The notes under the pieces are model-generated. The model was not told the origin of the DNA and searched no databases. It saw only the letters and a list, made by a program, of their open reading frames with translations. A stretch of 64,000 bases of DNA from Mycetocola_B reblochoni (lineage in GTDB: Bacteria > Actinomycetota > Actinomycetes > Actinomycetales > Microbacteriaceae), in the NCBI RefSeq assembly GCF_003667525.1, contig NZ_RCUW01000005.1, forward strand, positions 225,394 to 289,393, written 5' to 3'. Position numbers and translations under genes: made by a program. Below are positions 1 to 9,023 of this stretch, one piece after another (position 1 is the first letter of the stretch; each line of letters starts with the position of its first letter).

Positions 1-973
1 GCAGGGCGACGTCGAGGGTGTCCGTCGCTCCGGCGAGGGTGCCGTCGGCCAGGCGCGCGACGCCGCGTTCGACGCGGTAGGGGACGCCGGCGAGCCGGTA
101 GCCGCCGTCCTCCGCCCCCGTCGCCGCGAGGGCGTCCGACACGAAGGCGATCCGCCCGCGGCCCGCGGCGATGAGGAGACGGGCGGTGTCGTCGTGCAGA
201 TGGGTGCCGTCCCCGATCAGCTCGAGCACGACGCGGTCGTCGGCGAGCGCGGCACCGACGGGGCCGGGCTCCCTGGCCGCGATCGGGGCCATGGCGTTCA
301 ACGCGTGGGTGACGAGCCGGGCGCCCGCGGCGATCGCGGCGGCCGTCCGCTCGCCGGTCGCGGCGGTGTGGCCGACGGCGGCGACGACGCCCCGGCCGTG
401 GAGGAGCCGGATCGCATCCAGGGCGCCGGGCAGCTCGGGGGCCACGGTCACCTGGAGCAGCGCGTCCCCTCCGGCGGTGAGGAGTGCCTCGACGAGCGCG
501 GGCTCGGGGTCGCGCAGCAGCGTGGCCGCGTGCGCGCCCGAGCGCTCGGCGGAGAGGAAGGGCCCCTCCAGGTGAACACCGAGGACGAGGGGATCGGCCG
601 CGACCGCGTGGCGCAGTTCGCGCAGGCGTGCGAGCAGGTCCTCGACGGGCGCCGTGGCGAGCGAGACGACGCTGCGGGTGGTGCCCGCGGCGCGGTGGGG
701 GGCCAGCGCGGCCCGGAGGTCCGCTCCGGGCGCGGAGACGTCGATGCCTGCCCCGCCGTGGCAGTGCAGGTCGACGAAACCGGGGGTGAGGGTCATCCCC
801 TCGGCGTCGACGATCTCGGCGGGTGAGGAGCCCCGGTCTGTGGCCGTCGTCCAGCCGGTCCCCGTCCCCCTCTCGCGAATGCGTCCGTCGTCGAAGAGCA
901 GCCAGGCATCCTCGGTGACGACGCCGTCGCTGATCGCCCGGACGGAGTGGATGAGGGTGCGCGGCGCGGTCAC
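1..973 (-). CDS. nagA: N-acetylglucosamine-6-phosphate deacetylase (3' part beyond window)
   Basis: Deacetylates GlcNAc-6-phosphate to glucosamine-6-phosphate in amino-sugar and cell-wall recycling; cytosolic amidohydrolase. The reading frame is open from a GTG at 973 to the window edge (about 324 residues of roughly 380 expected), so the C-terminus is missing. Visible family signatures: the metal-binding HCHGG motif near residue 70, VHLEGPF near 130, a VGHTAA motif, and FVSDALAATG carrying the catalytic Asp near 275. The GTG start overlaps the stop of the upstream SRAP gene by 4 bp (GTGA), so translation is probably coupled to it. No alternative start gives the N-terminal strand that precedes the first metal motif. 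Confidence 0.9.
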   Translation of the reverse strand, partial: MTAPRTLIHSVRAISDGVVTEDAWLLFDDGRIRERGTGTGWTTATDRGSSPAEIVDAEGMTLTPGFVDLHCHGGAGIDVSAPGADLRAALAPHRAAGTTRSVVSLATAPVEDLLARLRELRHAVAADPLVLGVHLEGPFLSAERSGAHAATLLRDPEPALVEALLTAGGDALLQVTVAPELPGALDAIRLLHGRGVVAAVGHTAATGERTAAAIAAGARLVTHALNAMAPIAAREPGPVGAALADDRVVLELIGDGTHLHDDTARLLIAAGRGRIAFVSDALAATGAEDGGYRLAGVPYRVERGVARLADGTLAGATDTLDVAL

Positions 974-1778
974 GGTGCGCCCGTCGTCGCCGGGCGTCCC
1001 GGCGTGCCGGTCCCCGTCGTCTCCGGTCCCGCCGCAGCGTCCGGTCCCGCCGCAGCGTCGGGTCCCGCCGCGGCGTCCGGGAGCGGACGGAGCAGCGCGG
1101 GGCCGTCACCCCGCAGCGGCGCGACGGGGAAGGAGAGCAGCGACCGGGCCAGGGGCGCGGCGGCCGCGACGACCTCGTCGACGAGCGCGGCGTCGCCGTG
1201 GATCGCGGGGTCGATCCAGTCCCGGACGAGCGCGCCGGGGAGGATCAGCGGCGTGCGGTCGTGCAGCGCGGCGATCGGCCCGACCGCCTGACGCGTGATG
1301 ACGGTCGCGGTCAGCCGCCACGGGCTCTCCCGGTCGGGCCGCCACCACGAGTACAGTCCGGCCATCGCGAGGGGGCGTCGTCGGGGGCGTGGACGACGTG
1401 GGGGATCCGGGAACCCTTCGGGCCCGACCATTCGTAGTACGCGCTCGCGGGGATGACGCAGCGGTGCGCGGCCACGGCGCCGCTCCAGCTGCGCGTGGTG
1501 GTCAGCGTCTCGGCCCTGGCGTTGAAGGTGGGGTAGCTCAGCCGCGGCGTCGTCGCCCACGGGGGCAGGAGCGACCACAGCCCCTCCAGGACGCGGGGGG
1601 CGACGGCCCCGCCCGGCCGCAGGGCCGTCTCCAGGAGCACGGCGATGCTCTGGCCGGGGGAGATGTTCCAGGACGGCCGCCAGCCCTCGGGCGCCCAGGA
1701 GTGGGGGGTGTTCCCGTCGAGGACCCACTCCGTGATCATCTCGTCGACGCGGTCGTCGAGGGCGAATCGTCCGCACAT
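970..1778 (-). pseudogene. SRAP/HMCES (YedK-like) abasic-site protein, single-base frameshift
   Basis: SRAP proteins form a covalent link through Cys2 to abasic sites in single-stranded DNA. The N-terminal part reads from ATG 1778 with MCGRF (Cys2 present), WNISPGQ and the YYEW motif, then runs into stop at 1311. The C-terminal part (AMAGLYSWW, HDRTPLIL) continues in another frame to a TGA at 970. Adding one C to the CCCCC run (GGGGG on plus, 1371-1375) would join them as APLAMAGLY. So this is either a real inactivating frameshift, a phase-variable tract or a sequencing error. The C-terminal tail holds a three-unit AAAGPD repeat. A TAGTCT element lies 6 nt before the ATG, suggesting a leaderless message. 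Confidence 0.85.
1025..1078. repeat. 18-bp tandem repeat, three copies
   Basis: Three consecutive 18-bp units (1025-1042, 1043-1060, 1061-1078) differing by one or two bases encode the repeated Pro-Asp-Ala-Ala-Ala-Gly tail of the SRAP-type protein. The unit is a multiple of three, so copy-number change would keep the frame. Confidence 0.85.
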
Positions 1779-1784
1779 GCCTTC

Positions 1785-1790
1785 AGACTA
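1785..1790 (-). promoter_or_regulatory. -10 element of leaderless promoter for the SRAP gene
   Basis: TAGTCT on the minus strand ends 6 nt before the ATG at 1778, which places the expected transcription start on or next to the A of the start codon. No separate Shine-Dalgarno is needed in this arrangement. Confidence 0.5.
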
Positions 1791-1836
1791 GGGCCAGCGC
1801 TCGTGCGCGGCGAGCGCCGTCGTCCGGCCGCCGGTG

Positions 1837-1974
1837 TCAGAGCGTGGTGAGGGAGACGAGTCGCCAGCCCTCGGGGACCTGCTCCTCGGCCAGGCGGCGG
1901 ACCTCGTCCAGGTCGTCGCCCTCGACGAGGAAGGTGCGTGTCTCCGCAGGGCCAAGGACGACGGTCAGCTTCAT
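1837..1974 (-). CDS. 45-residue conserved small protein (VEGD...LAEEQVPEGWR family)
   Basis: Unknown function. Starts at ATG 1974 (sequence begins MKLTVVLGPAE), 45 residues, with a short strand-like N-terminus, an acidic amphipathic helix and the ending PEGWRLVSL. It aligns without gaps to the 47-residue prophage protein at 54137-54280: 16 identities in the first 38 positions, including VE-D and LAE-Q-P-GWR. This conservation is the main reason to accept so short a gene. A TACCCT hexamer ends 6 nt before the ATG, so it may be leaderless, and a GGAG is also present. It lies between the terminator of the idonate operon and the SRAP gene and may have its own promoter. Confidence 0.65.
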   Translation of the reverse strand: MKLTVVLGPAETRTFLVEGDDLDEVRRLAEEQVPEGWRLVSLTTL

Positions 1975-2052
1975 GACTCCAGGGTACCGGCCCGGGTGTC
2001 GCGGGCAGGGCGGTCGGCGGGTCGCCGCACCCGGCGCGGCCGGTCGCCGGAC

Positions 2053-2091
2053 GTGCCGGAGCCCGCCCCCGGCGGGGACGGGCTCCGGCAC
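2053..2091 (-). terminator. Hairpin terminator after the idonate/gluconate operon
   Basis: A perfect 13-bp stem (GTGCCGGAGCCCG with its complement) closes a 13-nt C/G-rich loop just past the stop of idnD at 2104. There is no U-run, as is common in high-GC actinobacteria. Confidence 0.6.
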
Positions 2092-2103
2092 GGATCGTCA
2101 GCG

Positions 2104-3129
2104 TCAGCCGCGGACGTCCTCGGGCCACACGGCCACGACGACCTTGCCCGACGCCGAGGAGTCACGGGCGAAGCCGAAGGCGGCGAGCGTGTCGTCGGCC
2201 GGGACCTCGTGCGTGATGACGTCCTCGATCCCCGGGACGGCGTCGAGGAGCTCGATCGCCGCATCGATCTCGTCGTTGAAGCGGAAGGTGCCGAACACCG
2301 ACAGCTCCTTGGAGATGAAGGGCGCCAGGTTGACCGGACGCGGCTCGTTCGGAACCATCCCCACCTGGACGACCGTGCCGGCGATGCGGGCGGCGGCGAA
2401 CGCCGCTGAGACGGAGGCAGCGACGCCCGAGCACTCCAGGACGACGTCGTACGCGGACGCGGGGATCGCGTCGCGCGTCACGTTGAACCCGGCCGAGGCG
2501 CCGAGCGCCGCCGCACGGGCGAGCGGCCCGTCGAGCACGTCGGTCGCGTGGACCTCCGCGGCGCCGGCGGCGACGGCCGCGGCGACCGAGAGCAGGCCGA
2601 TCGGGCCCGAGCCGGTGACGAGGACCCGCTTGCCCTCGACCGACCCGGCCTTGGACAGCCCGTGCAGGGCGACGGCGAGCGGCTCGGCGAGCACGGCGCG
2701 GCGGACCGGAAGGGTCGGCGGGAGCACCCGCACCATTCCGCGGTCCACGAGCAGGTACTCGCTCAGCGCGCCCTGGGTGTGCGGCGTGGTCGAGGCGCTG
2801 CCGAGGTAGGCGCCGTTCGGCCACAGGTGACGCTTGCCCTCCAGCTCGGGTGTGGGCGTGCCGAAGGTGGCGGGGTGCACGGTCACGGGCGTGCCGACCG
2901 CCAGCTCGCCGCTCGGGTCGAGGTCGACCCGGCCGGACACCTCGTGGCCGGGGATGAGCGGCTCCGCGACGACGAAGGCCCCGTTGGCTCCCTCGTAGTA
3001 GTAGTGCAGGTCGGACCCGCAGATCCCCACGTAGTCGACCCGGATCCTGAGCTGGCCCTCGCCCGGCTCGGGGGTCGGCGTCTCGCGGAGGCTGAGGTCC
3101 TCTTTGCCGTTGATGAACGCTGCGCGCAT
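2104..3129 (-). CDS. idnD: L-idonate 5-dehydrogenase-type zinc alcohol dehydrogenase
   Basis: MDR-family dehydrogenase, 341 residues; the expected reaction is oxidation of L-idonate to 5-ketogluconate with NAD(P). The catalytic zinc ligands are recognisable: Cys37 in GICGSD, the GHE motif at 61-63 and a downstream Glu. The nucleotide-binding glycine motif GSGPIG lies near 173-178. The stretch that usually carries four structural-zinc cysteines has none here (it reads GKRHLWPNGAYLGSA), so this lobe appears to have lost its structural zinc. It is the last gene of the gntP-idnO-idnD run, 33 bp after idnO, followed by a hairpin. The idonate assignment rests on family resemblance and neighbours; a related polyol substrate is possible. 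Confidence 0.8.
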   Translation of the reverse strand: MRAAFINGKEDLSLRETPTPEPGEGQLRIRVDYVGICGSDLHYYYEGANGAFVVAEPLIPGHEVSGRVDLDPSGELAVGTPVTVHPATFGTPTPELEGKRHLWPNGAYLGSASTTPHTQGALSEYLLVDRGMVRVLPPTLPVRRAVLAEPLAVALHGLSKAGSVEGKRVLVTGSGPIGLLSVAAAVAAGAAEVHATDVLDGPLARAAALGASAGFNVTRDAIPASAYDVVLECSGVAASVSAAFAAARIAGTVVQVGMVPNEPRPVNLAPFISKELSVFGTFRFNDEIDAAIELLDAVPGIEDVITHEVPADDTLAAFGFARDSSASGKVVVAVWPEDVRG

Positions 3130-3162
3130 GGCGCCCTCCTGTTCCTGTTCGTGCTTCTCGGG

Positions 3163-3927
3163 TCAGACGACCGCGGTCATGCCGCCGTCGACGAAGATGT
3201 TCTGCCCGGACACGAAGCTGGACGCGTCCGAGCTGAGGAAGATCAGCGCGCCCCTGAGCTCGTCGAAGGAGCCCCAGCGGTGGGCGGGGGTCCTGTTGAC
3301 CAGCCACTCGTTGAACGCGGGGTCCCCGACGAGGGCCGTGTTCATCTCGGTGGCGAAGTAGCCGGGCGAGATGGCGTTGACCTGGATGTTGTGCCTGGCC
3401 AGGTCGGCGGCCATGCCGCGGGTCAGCTGCACGACGCTGCCCTTCGTCGCCGAGTAGGGCGCGATCGTCTGGCGGGCCAGCAGCGACTGGACGGAGCCGA
3501 TGTTGACGATCTTGCCCGAGCCCCTGGCGATCATGGCCGGGGCGAGGAAGCGGGACACGTAGAACACCCCGCTGAGGTTGGCGGCGACGATCGCGTCCCA
3601 GTCGGCGACGTCGAACTCGGCGAACGGGGCCCGGCGCTGCAGGCCCGCGTTGTTGACGAGGATGTCGGGCACGCCGACCGTCTCGACGAGGTCGGCGACG
3701 GCCGCTTCGACGGCGTCGGCGTCGGTCACGTCGACGAGCACGGTGTGCACGGGATGCTCCGACTTCTCGGCGACGAGCTGGCGGCTGCGCTCCACCGCCT
3801 CCGCGTCGCGGCCGTGCACGATGACGCGTGCGCCGGCCTCGGCGAGGGCGAGGGCGAGGGCCTGGCCGAGGCCCCGCGAGGATCCGGTGACGAGCGCGAG
3901 CTTGCCCGCGACGCTGAAGAGCTCCAT
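3163..3927 (-). CDS. idnO: Gluconate 5-dehydrogenase-type short-chain reductase
   Basis: SDR-family enzyme, 254 residues, expected to interconvert 5-ketogluconate and gluconate. The cofactor motif TGSSRGLG is at 14-21, NNAG at 92-95, the catalytic Ser near 145 (NIGS) and Tyr158/Lys162 in YSATK. The C-terminal FVSGQ and DGG segments are typical of the family. It sits between gntP (31 bp upstream) and idnD (33 bp downstream), the arrangement expected for idonate/gluconate catabolism. All three genes are probably cotranscribed. Substrate identity is inferred from this context rather than from a diagnostic residue. Confidence 0.85.
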   Translation of the reverse strand: MELFSVAGKLALVTGSSRGLGQALALALAEAGARVIVHGRDAEAVERSRQLVAEKSEHPVHTVLVDVTDADAVEAAVADLVETVGVPDILVNNAGLQRRAPFAEFDVADWDAIVAANLSGVFYVSRFLAPAMIARGSGKIVNIGSVQSLLARQTIAPYSATKGSVVQLTRGMAADLARHNIQVNAISPGYFATEMNTALVGDPAFNEWLVNRTPAHRWGSFDELRGALIFLSSDASSFVSGQNIFVDGGMTAVV

Positions 3928-3958
3928 GGTGTCCTGTCTCCTGTGCTGATCGGTGGGT

Positions 3959-5350
<1,392 letters not shown>

Positions 5351-5463
5351 GGGGATCTCCGTTGATGAATGGAATGTTCGGGTCGTGCGTTCGGTCGCCG
5401 GGACGGACCGCGGGCCGGCGATCGGACGGGGCGGCCGTCGTGGCCGGTCGTCGTCAGGCTCCT

Positions 5464-5515
5464 GAGAGCATTTCACAAAGATCGTACGTAATACAAGTTG
5501 TCATCGTACTTATCA
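5464..5515 (-). promoter_or_regulatory. AT-rich control region upstream of gntP with repeated ATCGTAC
   Basis: In otherwise GC-rich DNA, this stretch holds ATCGTAC at 5481-5487 and again at 5503-5509 (22 bp, two helical turns apart), flanking the palindrome ACAAGTTGT at 5493-5501. The minus strand contains TTGTATTACGT, one base from the TNGTNNNACNA pattern of FadR-type GntR operators. It lies about 130 bp upstream of the gntP start, so a sugar-acid-responsive GntR-family operator is plausible. The regulator itself is not in the window. Confidence 0.4.
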
Positions 5516-5532
5516 CCGTGGCGTGGTCCGCG

Positions 5533-6297
5533 TCAGAGGAACGCCGAGGCGACCGCGACGGCGGCGGCGAGGACGAGGGCGGACAGGACGAGCGACTCGT
5601 AGCGCGCCGCGTCGAGCCGGCCGAACAGGCGTGAGCCGAGCAGGTACCCCGCGCAGGCCGCGAGCGCGGGCCAGACGATCCCCGCCGGAACGGCGAACGT
5701 CCCGGCCGCCAGCAGTGCGGCGACGCTGATCGGCGCGCGGACGAGGTTCACGGCGACCAGGGTGTCCCTGATGCTCGACGGATCGCTCAGCCGGCGGGTC
5801 AGGTAGAGCACCGTCGGCGGGCCCGCGAGCGTGGTCGAGGTCCCGAGCGTGCCCGAGGCGAACCCGGCCGCCGCGCCCCACCCCCACGAGACCGGGCGCG
5901 ATGCACGGGGCGCCCGCCTCTGCAGCACACGGTGCGCGACGGCGAGGACGACGGCCGCGGCGACGACGAGCAGGAGCGCGCGCTGCGGCAGGACGCTCAG
6001 CAGCCACGCGCCCAGCACCAGGCCGGGCACCGACGAGAGCACGAGCACGGCGACCTCGCGCGGCGCCGCACGCCTGCTCCCCGTGCGGCGAACCAGCAGG
6101 ATGAGCACGTCGACCGCCGTGCCGCAGATGATGATCGTGCTGACCGCCTCGGGGCCGCCGAACACGGCGGTCAGCACGGGGGCGCTGAGGATGGCGAAAC
6201 CGAAGCCCGTGGTGGTCTGCAGGACCGCGCTGGCGAACATGATCAGGACGAGCAGGGCGGTCGTGCCGGGCTCGGGGATCGCCAGGAGGTGGTCCAT
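5533..6297 (-). CDS. TSUP (TauE/SafE) family membrane permease
   Basis: Hydrophobic protein of 254 residues with about 8 membrane segments. The N-terminal segment containing TTTGFGFAI and the internal GTLGTSTTL motif are typical of the sulfite exporter TauE/SafE family, which exports small organic or inorganic sulfur anions. ATG 6297 begins the hydrophobic domain directly; upstream readings are Arg-rich and not protein-like. It follows the fructokinase by 80 bp on the same strand and may be the last cistron of the fructan operon or independently expressed. The substrate cannot be predicted. Confidence 0.8.
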   Translation of the reverse strand: MDHLLAIPEPGTTALLVLIMFASAVLQTTTGFGFAILSAPVLTAVFGGPEAVSTIIICGTAVDVLILLVRRTGSRRAAPREVAVLVLSSVPGLVLGAWLLSVLPQRALLLVVAAAVVLAVAHRVLQRRAPRASRPVSWGWGAAAGFASGTLGTSTTLAGPPTVLYLTRRLSDPSSIRDTLVAVNLVRAPISVAALLAAGTFAVPAGIVWPALAACAGYLLGSRLFGRLDAARYESLVLSALVLAAAVAVASAFL

Positions 6298-6377
6298 GCC
6301 CCCACGATAGCGACGCCGCCGTCCGCGGCCCGGTGCCTCGCTCCGCGCTGTCCCGGGGTGCGCGGCGGGCGCGCCGG

Positions 6378-7352
6378 TCAGCCGTCGGTGCGCGCCCCCT
6401 GGCCGGTGGAGGGCACGGCCGCATCGAGCTCGGCGCGCGTGGGCGGCTCGGCCCCCGCACGGCTCACGGTGACGGCGGCGGCCGCCGCGGCCCGGCGGAG
6501 CACGGCGGCGATGTCGGCGGTCGCGAGGGCGGTGAGCCGGTCGGCCGCCCCGGGGCCGGACACCCCGAGCGTGAGCAGCCCGTCCAGCAGCGCCCCCATG
6601 AGCGTGTCGCCGGCGCCGACGGTGTCGACCACGTCCACCGGAACCCCGGCGATCTCGACGTCGACGCCGCGGTGGACGGCGAACGCACCTCCCGCGCCGA
6701 GCGTCACCACGACGAGCGCCGCGCCCTCCTCCGCCCACGCCCTGGCCACTGCCCGGGGGTCGGCCCCGGGGTGCAGCCAGGCCACGTCCTCGTCGCTGGC
6801 CTTGACGACGGCGCTCCGGGCGCGGAGCAGGCGCACGCGCTCCCTCACCGCATCCGCGCCGTCGTCGGGGATCAGCAGGGGACGGATGTTCGGGTCGAAG
6901 CTGATCAGCGCCGTCCCCGTGGCGGCGTCGACGGCCGCCGCGACGGTGGCCGCGTCCGGATCGAGGAGCGAGGAGATCGAGCCGACGTGCAGGACCTCCG
7001 CGGCGGTGGGGCCGTCGGATCGCAGCCGTGCGGACAGGACGAAGGTGTACTGCGCCGCGCCGTCGGAGCCGAGGACGGCTGTCGCCGTGGACGTCCGCTG
7101 CGAGCGGAGGCCGCGCACGGTCACCCCGGAGGCCGTCAGCCAGTCCGCCACCCGCGTGCCGCGTGCATCCTCGCCGAGCGCGGTCAGCAGCTGCGGCGAC
7201 CGGCCGAGCCGCCCGAGGGTGAGTGCCACGTTCGCCGGGCTTCCGCCCGGGGACTCGGTGACGCTGCCGTCGGGGCGGTGGACGACGTCGACGAGCGCCT
7301 CGCCCACGACGAGCGTGACCGGGCCGGCGGCGGGGAGGGACGGATCGGGCAA
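6378..7352 (-). CDS. PfkB-family carbohydrate kinase, probable fructokinase
   Basis: Ribokinase/PfkB kinase of 324 residues. It has the N-terminal signature GGSPANVAL (36-44), the FDPN segment near 152, and the C-terminal DTVGAGDT with catalytic Asp near 249 and anion hole. It should phosphorylate a hexose; position directly after three GH32 enzymes and a sugar ABC transporter points to fructose. The TTG start at 7352 is supported by a GGAG five bases upstream; a GTG 15 codons later is an alternative. Five copies of GTGGTC (7365-7394) separate it from the preceding GH32 gene. Confidence 0.85.
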   Translation of the reverse strand: MPDPSLPAAGPVTLVVGEALVDVVHRPDGSVTESPGGSPANVALTLGRLGRSPQLLTALGEDARGTRVADWLTASGVTVRGLRSQRTSTATAVLGSDGAAQYTFVLSARLRSDGPTAAEVLHVGSISSLLDPDAATVAAAVDAATGTALISFDPNIRPLLIPDDGADAVRERVRLLRARSAVVKASDEDVAWLHPGADPRAVARAWAEEGAALVVVTLGAGGAFAVHRGVDVEIAGVPVDVVDTVGAGDTLMGALLDGLLTLGVSGPGAADRLTALATADIAAVLRRAAAAAAVTVSRAGAEPPTRAELDAAVPSTGQGARTDG

Positions 7353-7364
7353 CGGGACTCCAGG

Positions 7365-7395
<31 letters not shown>

Positions 7396-7398
7396 GGC

Positions 7399-8973
7399 TC
7401 AGGCGCTCGAGCCGAAGGTGCGGAGGGTCATCGCGCTCACCTGGAGGGGGCCGCCGTCGGAGTAGAAGGAGATCCCCGTGTCCCCGTCGGTGAAATGGAC
7501 CTGCTGCGACAGGGTGACCAGGCCGTCGTCGACGAAGACCTCGACGCTCTGCGTGTCGACGTAGACGCGCAGCCGCAGCTGCCTGAACGCGGGATCGACC
7601 GGTGCGAAGGCGCGGTGGTACGGGCTCAGCTGGAAGCCGGCGAGCTCGCTCGGCCCCCTGTCCACGTACACCTCGCCCTCGTACACGCCGATGTTGGTGC
7701 CGCGGGCGCCGTCAGAGGAGCGGCCGACCGTGAGCCCGACGTTGCGCGCCTGATCCCAGGAGAGGGTGGCGTCGAGCGAATACGCCCTCCCGCCGACGCC
7801 GAGGACGCTCTCGCCGGTCACGCTCAGATCGGGCAGGGCCGTCGTGGAAGCAGCAGAGGCGTCCAGAGCCGCCACGGGCGCACTGAGGAGGCGGTAGACG
7901 CCGCCGCGGTTGGACAGCCGCAGCTCGCGGGTGATCGAGTTCTGCCCGTTGTAGCCGTCGCTGGCGTCGGTGGGGACGTCGCGCGCGGCGTACTTCCAGT
8001 TGTTCATCCAGGCGGTCGCCAGACGGACGGTGTCCGGAGCCTCGCGGGCCGGCCAGGTCACGGCGGCGTACCAGTCCCAGCCCCAGTCCAGCCACTGCGG
8101 GGTCGGGTCGTCGGCGAGGAACTCCGTCCCCGTCCACGTCCCCGTCCAGTAGGCGTAGGTCATCGGCAGCCCGCGCGTGTACGCGTCCATGCTCGCGCCG
8201 AGCACCCAGTGCACGGTGCCGTCGTCGGCCGTCATCGTGAAGATGTCCGGGCACTCGATGCCGCCGAGGTCGTGGTCGGGGTAGTCGAAGTTGCGCTGCA
8301 GGGTCCAGTCGATGAGGTTCGGCGAGGTGTAGAACGCCGCGTACCTGGCTCGGCCGATGACGCAGACCCACTCGCCGCGGGCCTGATCCCAGTGCGTCTT
8401 GGGGTCGCGGAACCACTCGGCGTTGTCGATCTCCTGCGGCGTCGTCGCCGCGCGCCCGTCCGTGTTGACGATGACGGGGTCCGGCCGCCAGGTGAAGCTG
8501 AACCCGCCGTCGGTGGAATACGCCAGATACTGTTCCTGATAGCGGCGCACGCCGTCGGTCGGCACCGTGGCGAGGACGATGACCGCGCCCGCGCCGTAGC
8601 CGGCGGTTCCGTCGACATCGATGACGGCCGAGCCCGACCACACGGGCTCGTCTCCGGTGAGGGGGAGGACCGTGCCGTGGTGGGTGTAGTCCACGCCGTC
8701 GACCGTGGTCGCGTGGTCCCAGCCGCCGGGACCGTTGTTGACGTCCGAGTGCAGGTAGTAGAGCTGATACGCGCCGTTCGTGTCGACGGGGCGCTGAGGG
8801 TCGCAGAGCCAGCCGCTCGGCGGCGTCATGTGGAACACCGCCCGCTGCGAGCCGTTCGCGGCGACGAGGGACGAGGCGGCCGAGGCGGAGGGGCGGTGCG
8901 CCCCGGCGAGGACGGCGAGCGTGCCGACACCGGCGGTGGTGAGCAGGGCACGGCGGGACAGGGAAGGACTCAT
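7399..8973 (-). CDS. Tat-exported GH32 fructanase (levanase/inulinase-like)
   Basis: Secreted glycoside hydrolase family 32 enzyme, 524 residues. A twin-arginine signal (SRRALLTTAGVG followed by an Ala-rich segment and ASA cleavage region) lies at 6-33. The five-bladed catalytic domain has WLCDPQRP with nucleophile Asp58 (normally WMNDPNG), RDP at 189-191 and the acid/base Glu240 in IECPD. A C-terminal beta-sandwich follows (ends near FYSDGG). ATG 8973 is preferred over GTG 8979 because AAGGA sits 8 nt before it. It probably cuts polymeric fructan outside the cell, feeding the ABC importer encoded in the same operon. Endo versus exo activity cannot be told. Confidence 0.88.
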   Translation of the reverse strand: MSPSLSRRALLTTAGVGTLAVLAGAHRPSASAASSLVAANGSQRAVFHMTPPSGWLCDPQRPVDTNGAYQLYYLHSDVNNGPGGWDHATTVDGVDYTHHGTVLPLTGDEPVWSGSAVIDVDGTAGYGAGAVIVLATVPTDGVRRYQEQYLAYSTDGGFSFTWRPDPVIVNTDGRAATTPQEIDNAEWFRDPKTHWDQARGEWVCVIGRARYAAFYTSPNLIDWTLQRNFDYPDHDLGGIECPDIFTMTADDGTVHWVLGASMDAYTRGLPMTYAYWTGTWTGTEFLADDPTPQWLDWGWDWYAAVTWPAREAPDTVRLATAWMNNWKYAARDVPTDASDGYNGQNSITRELRLSNRGGVYRLLSAPVAALDASAASTTALPDLSVTGESVLGVGGRAYSLDATLSWDQARNVGLTVGRSSDGARGTNIGVYEGEVYVDRGPSELAGFQLSPYHRAFAPVDPAFRQLRLRVYVDTQSVEVFVDDGLVTLSQQVHFTDGDTGISFYSDGGPLQVSAMTLRTFGSSA

Positions 8974-8997
8974 CTGCACGGTTCCTTTCGATGCGGC

Positions 8998-9015
8998 GGG
9001 GGCGTCGGTGCCCCC
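8998..9015 (-). terminator. Small intercistronic hairpin
   Basis: GGGGGC, loop GTCGGT, GCCCCC lies in the 50-bp gap between two GH32 genes. A sister hairpin with the same loop (9028-9045) is inside the end of the upstream coding region. They may stabilise or attenuate the operon message. Confidence 0.3.
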
Positions 9016-9023
9016 GCGCGGTA

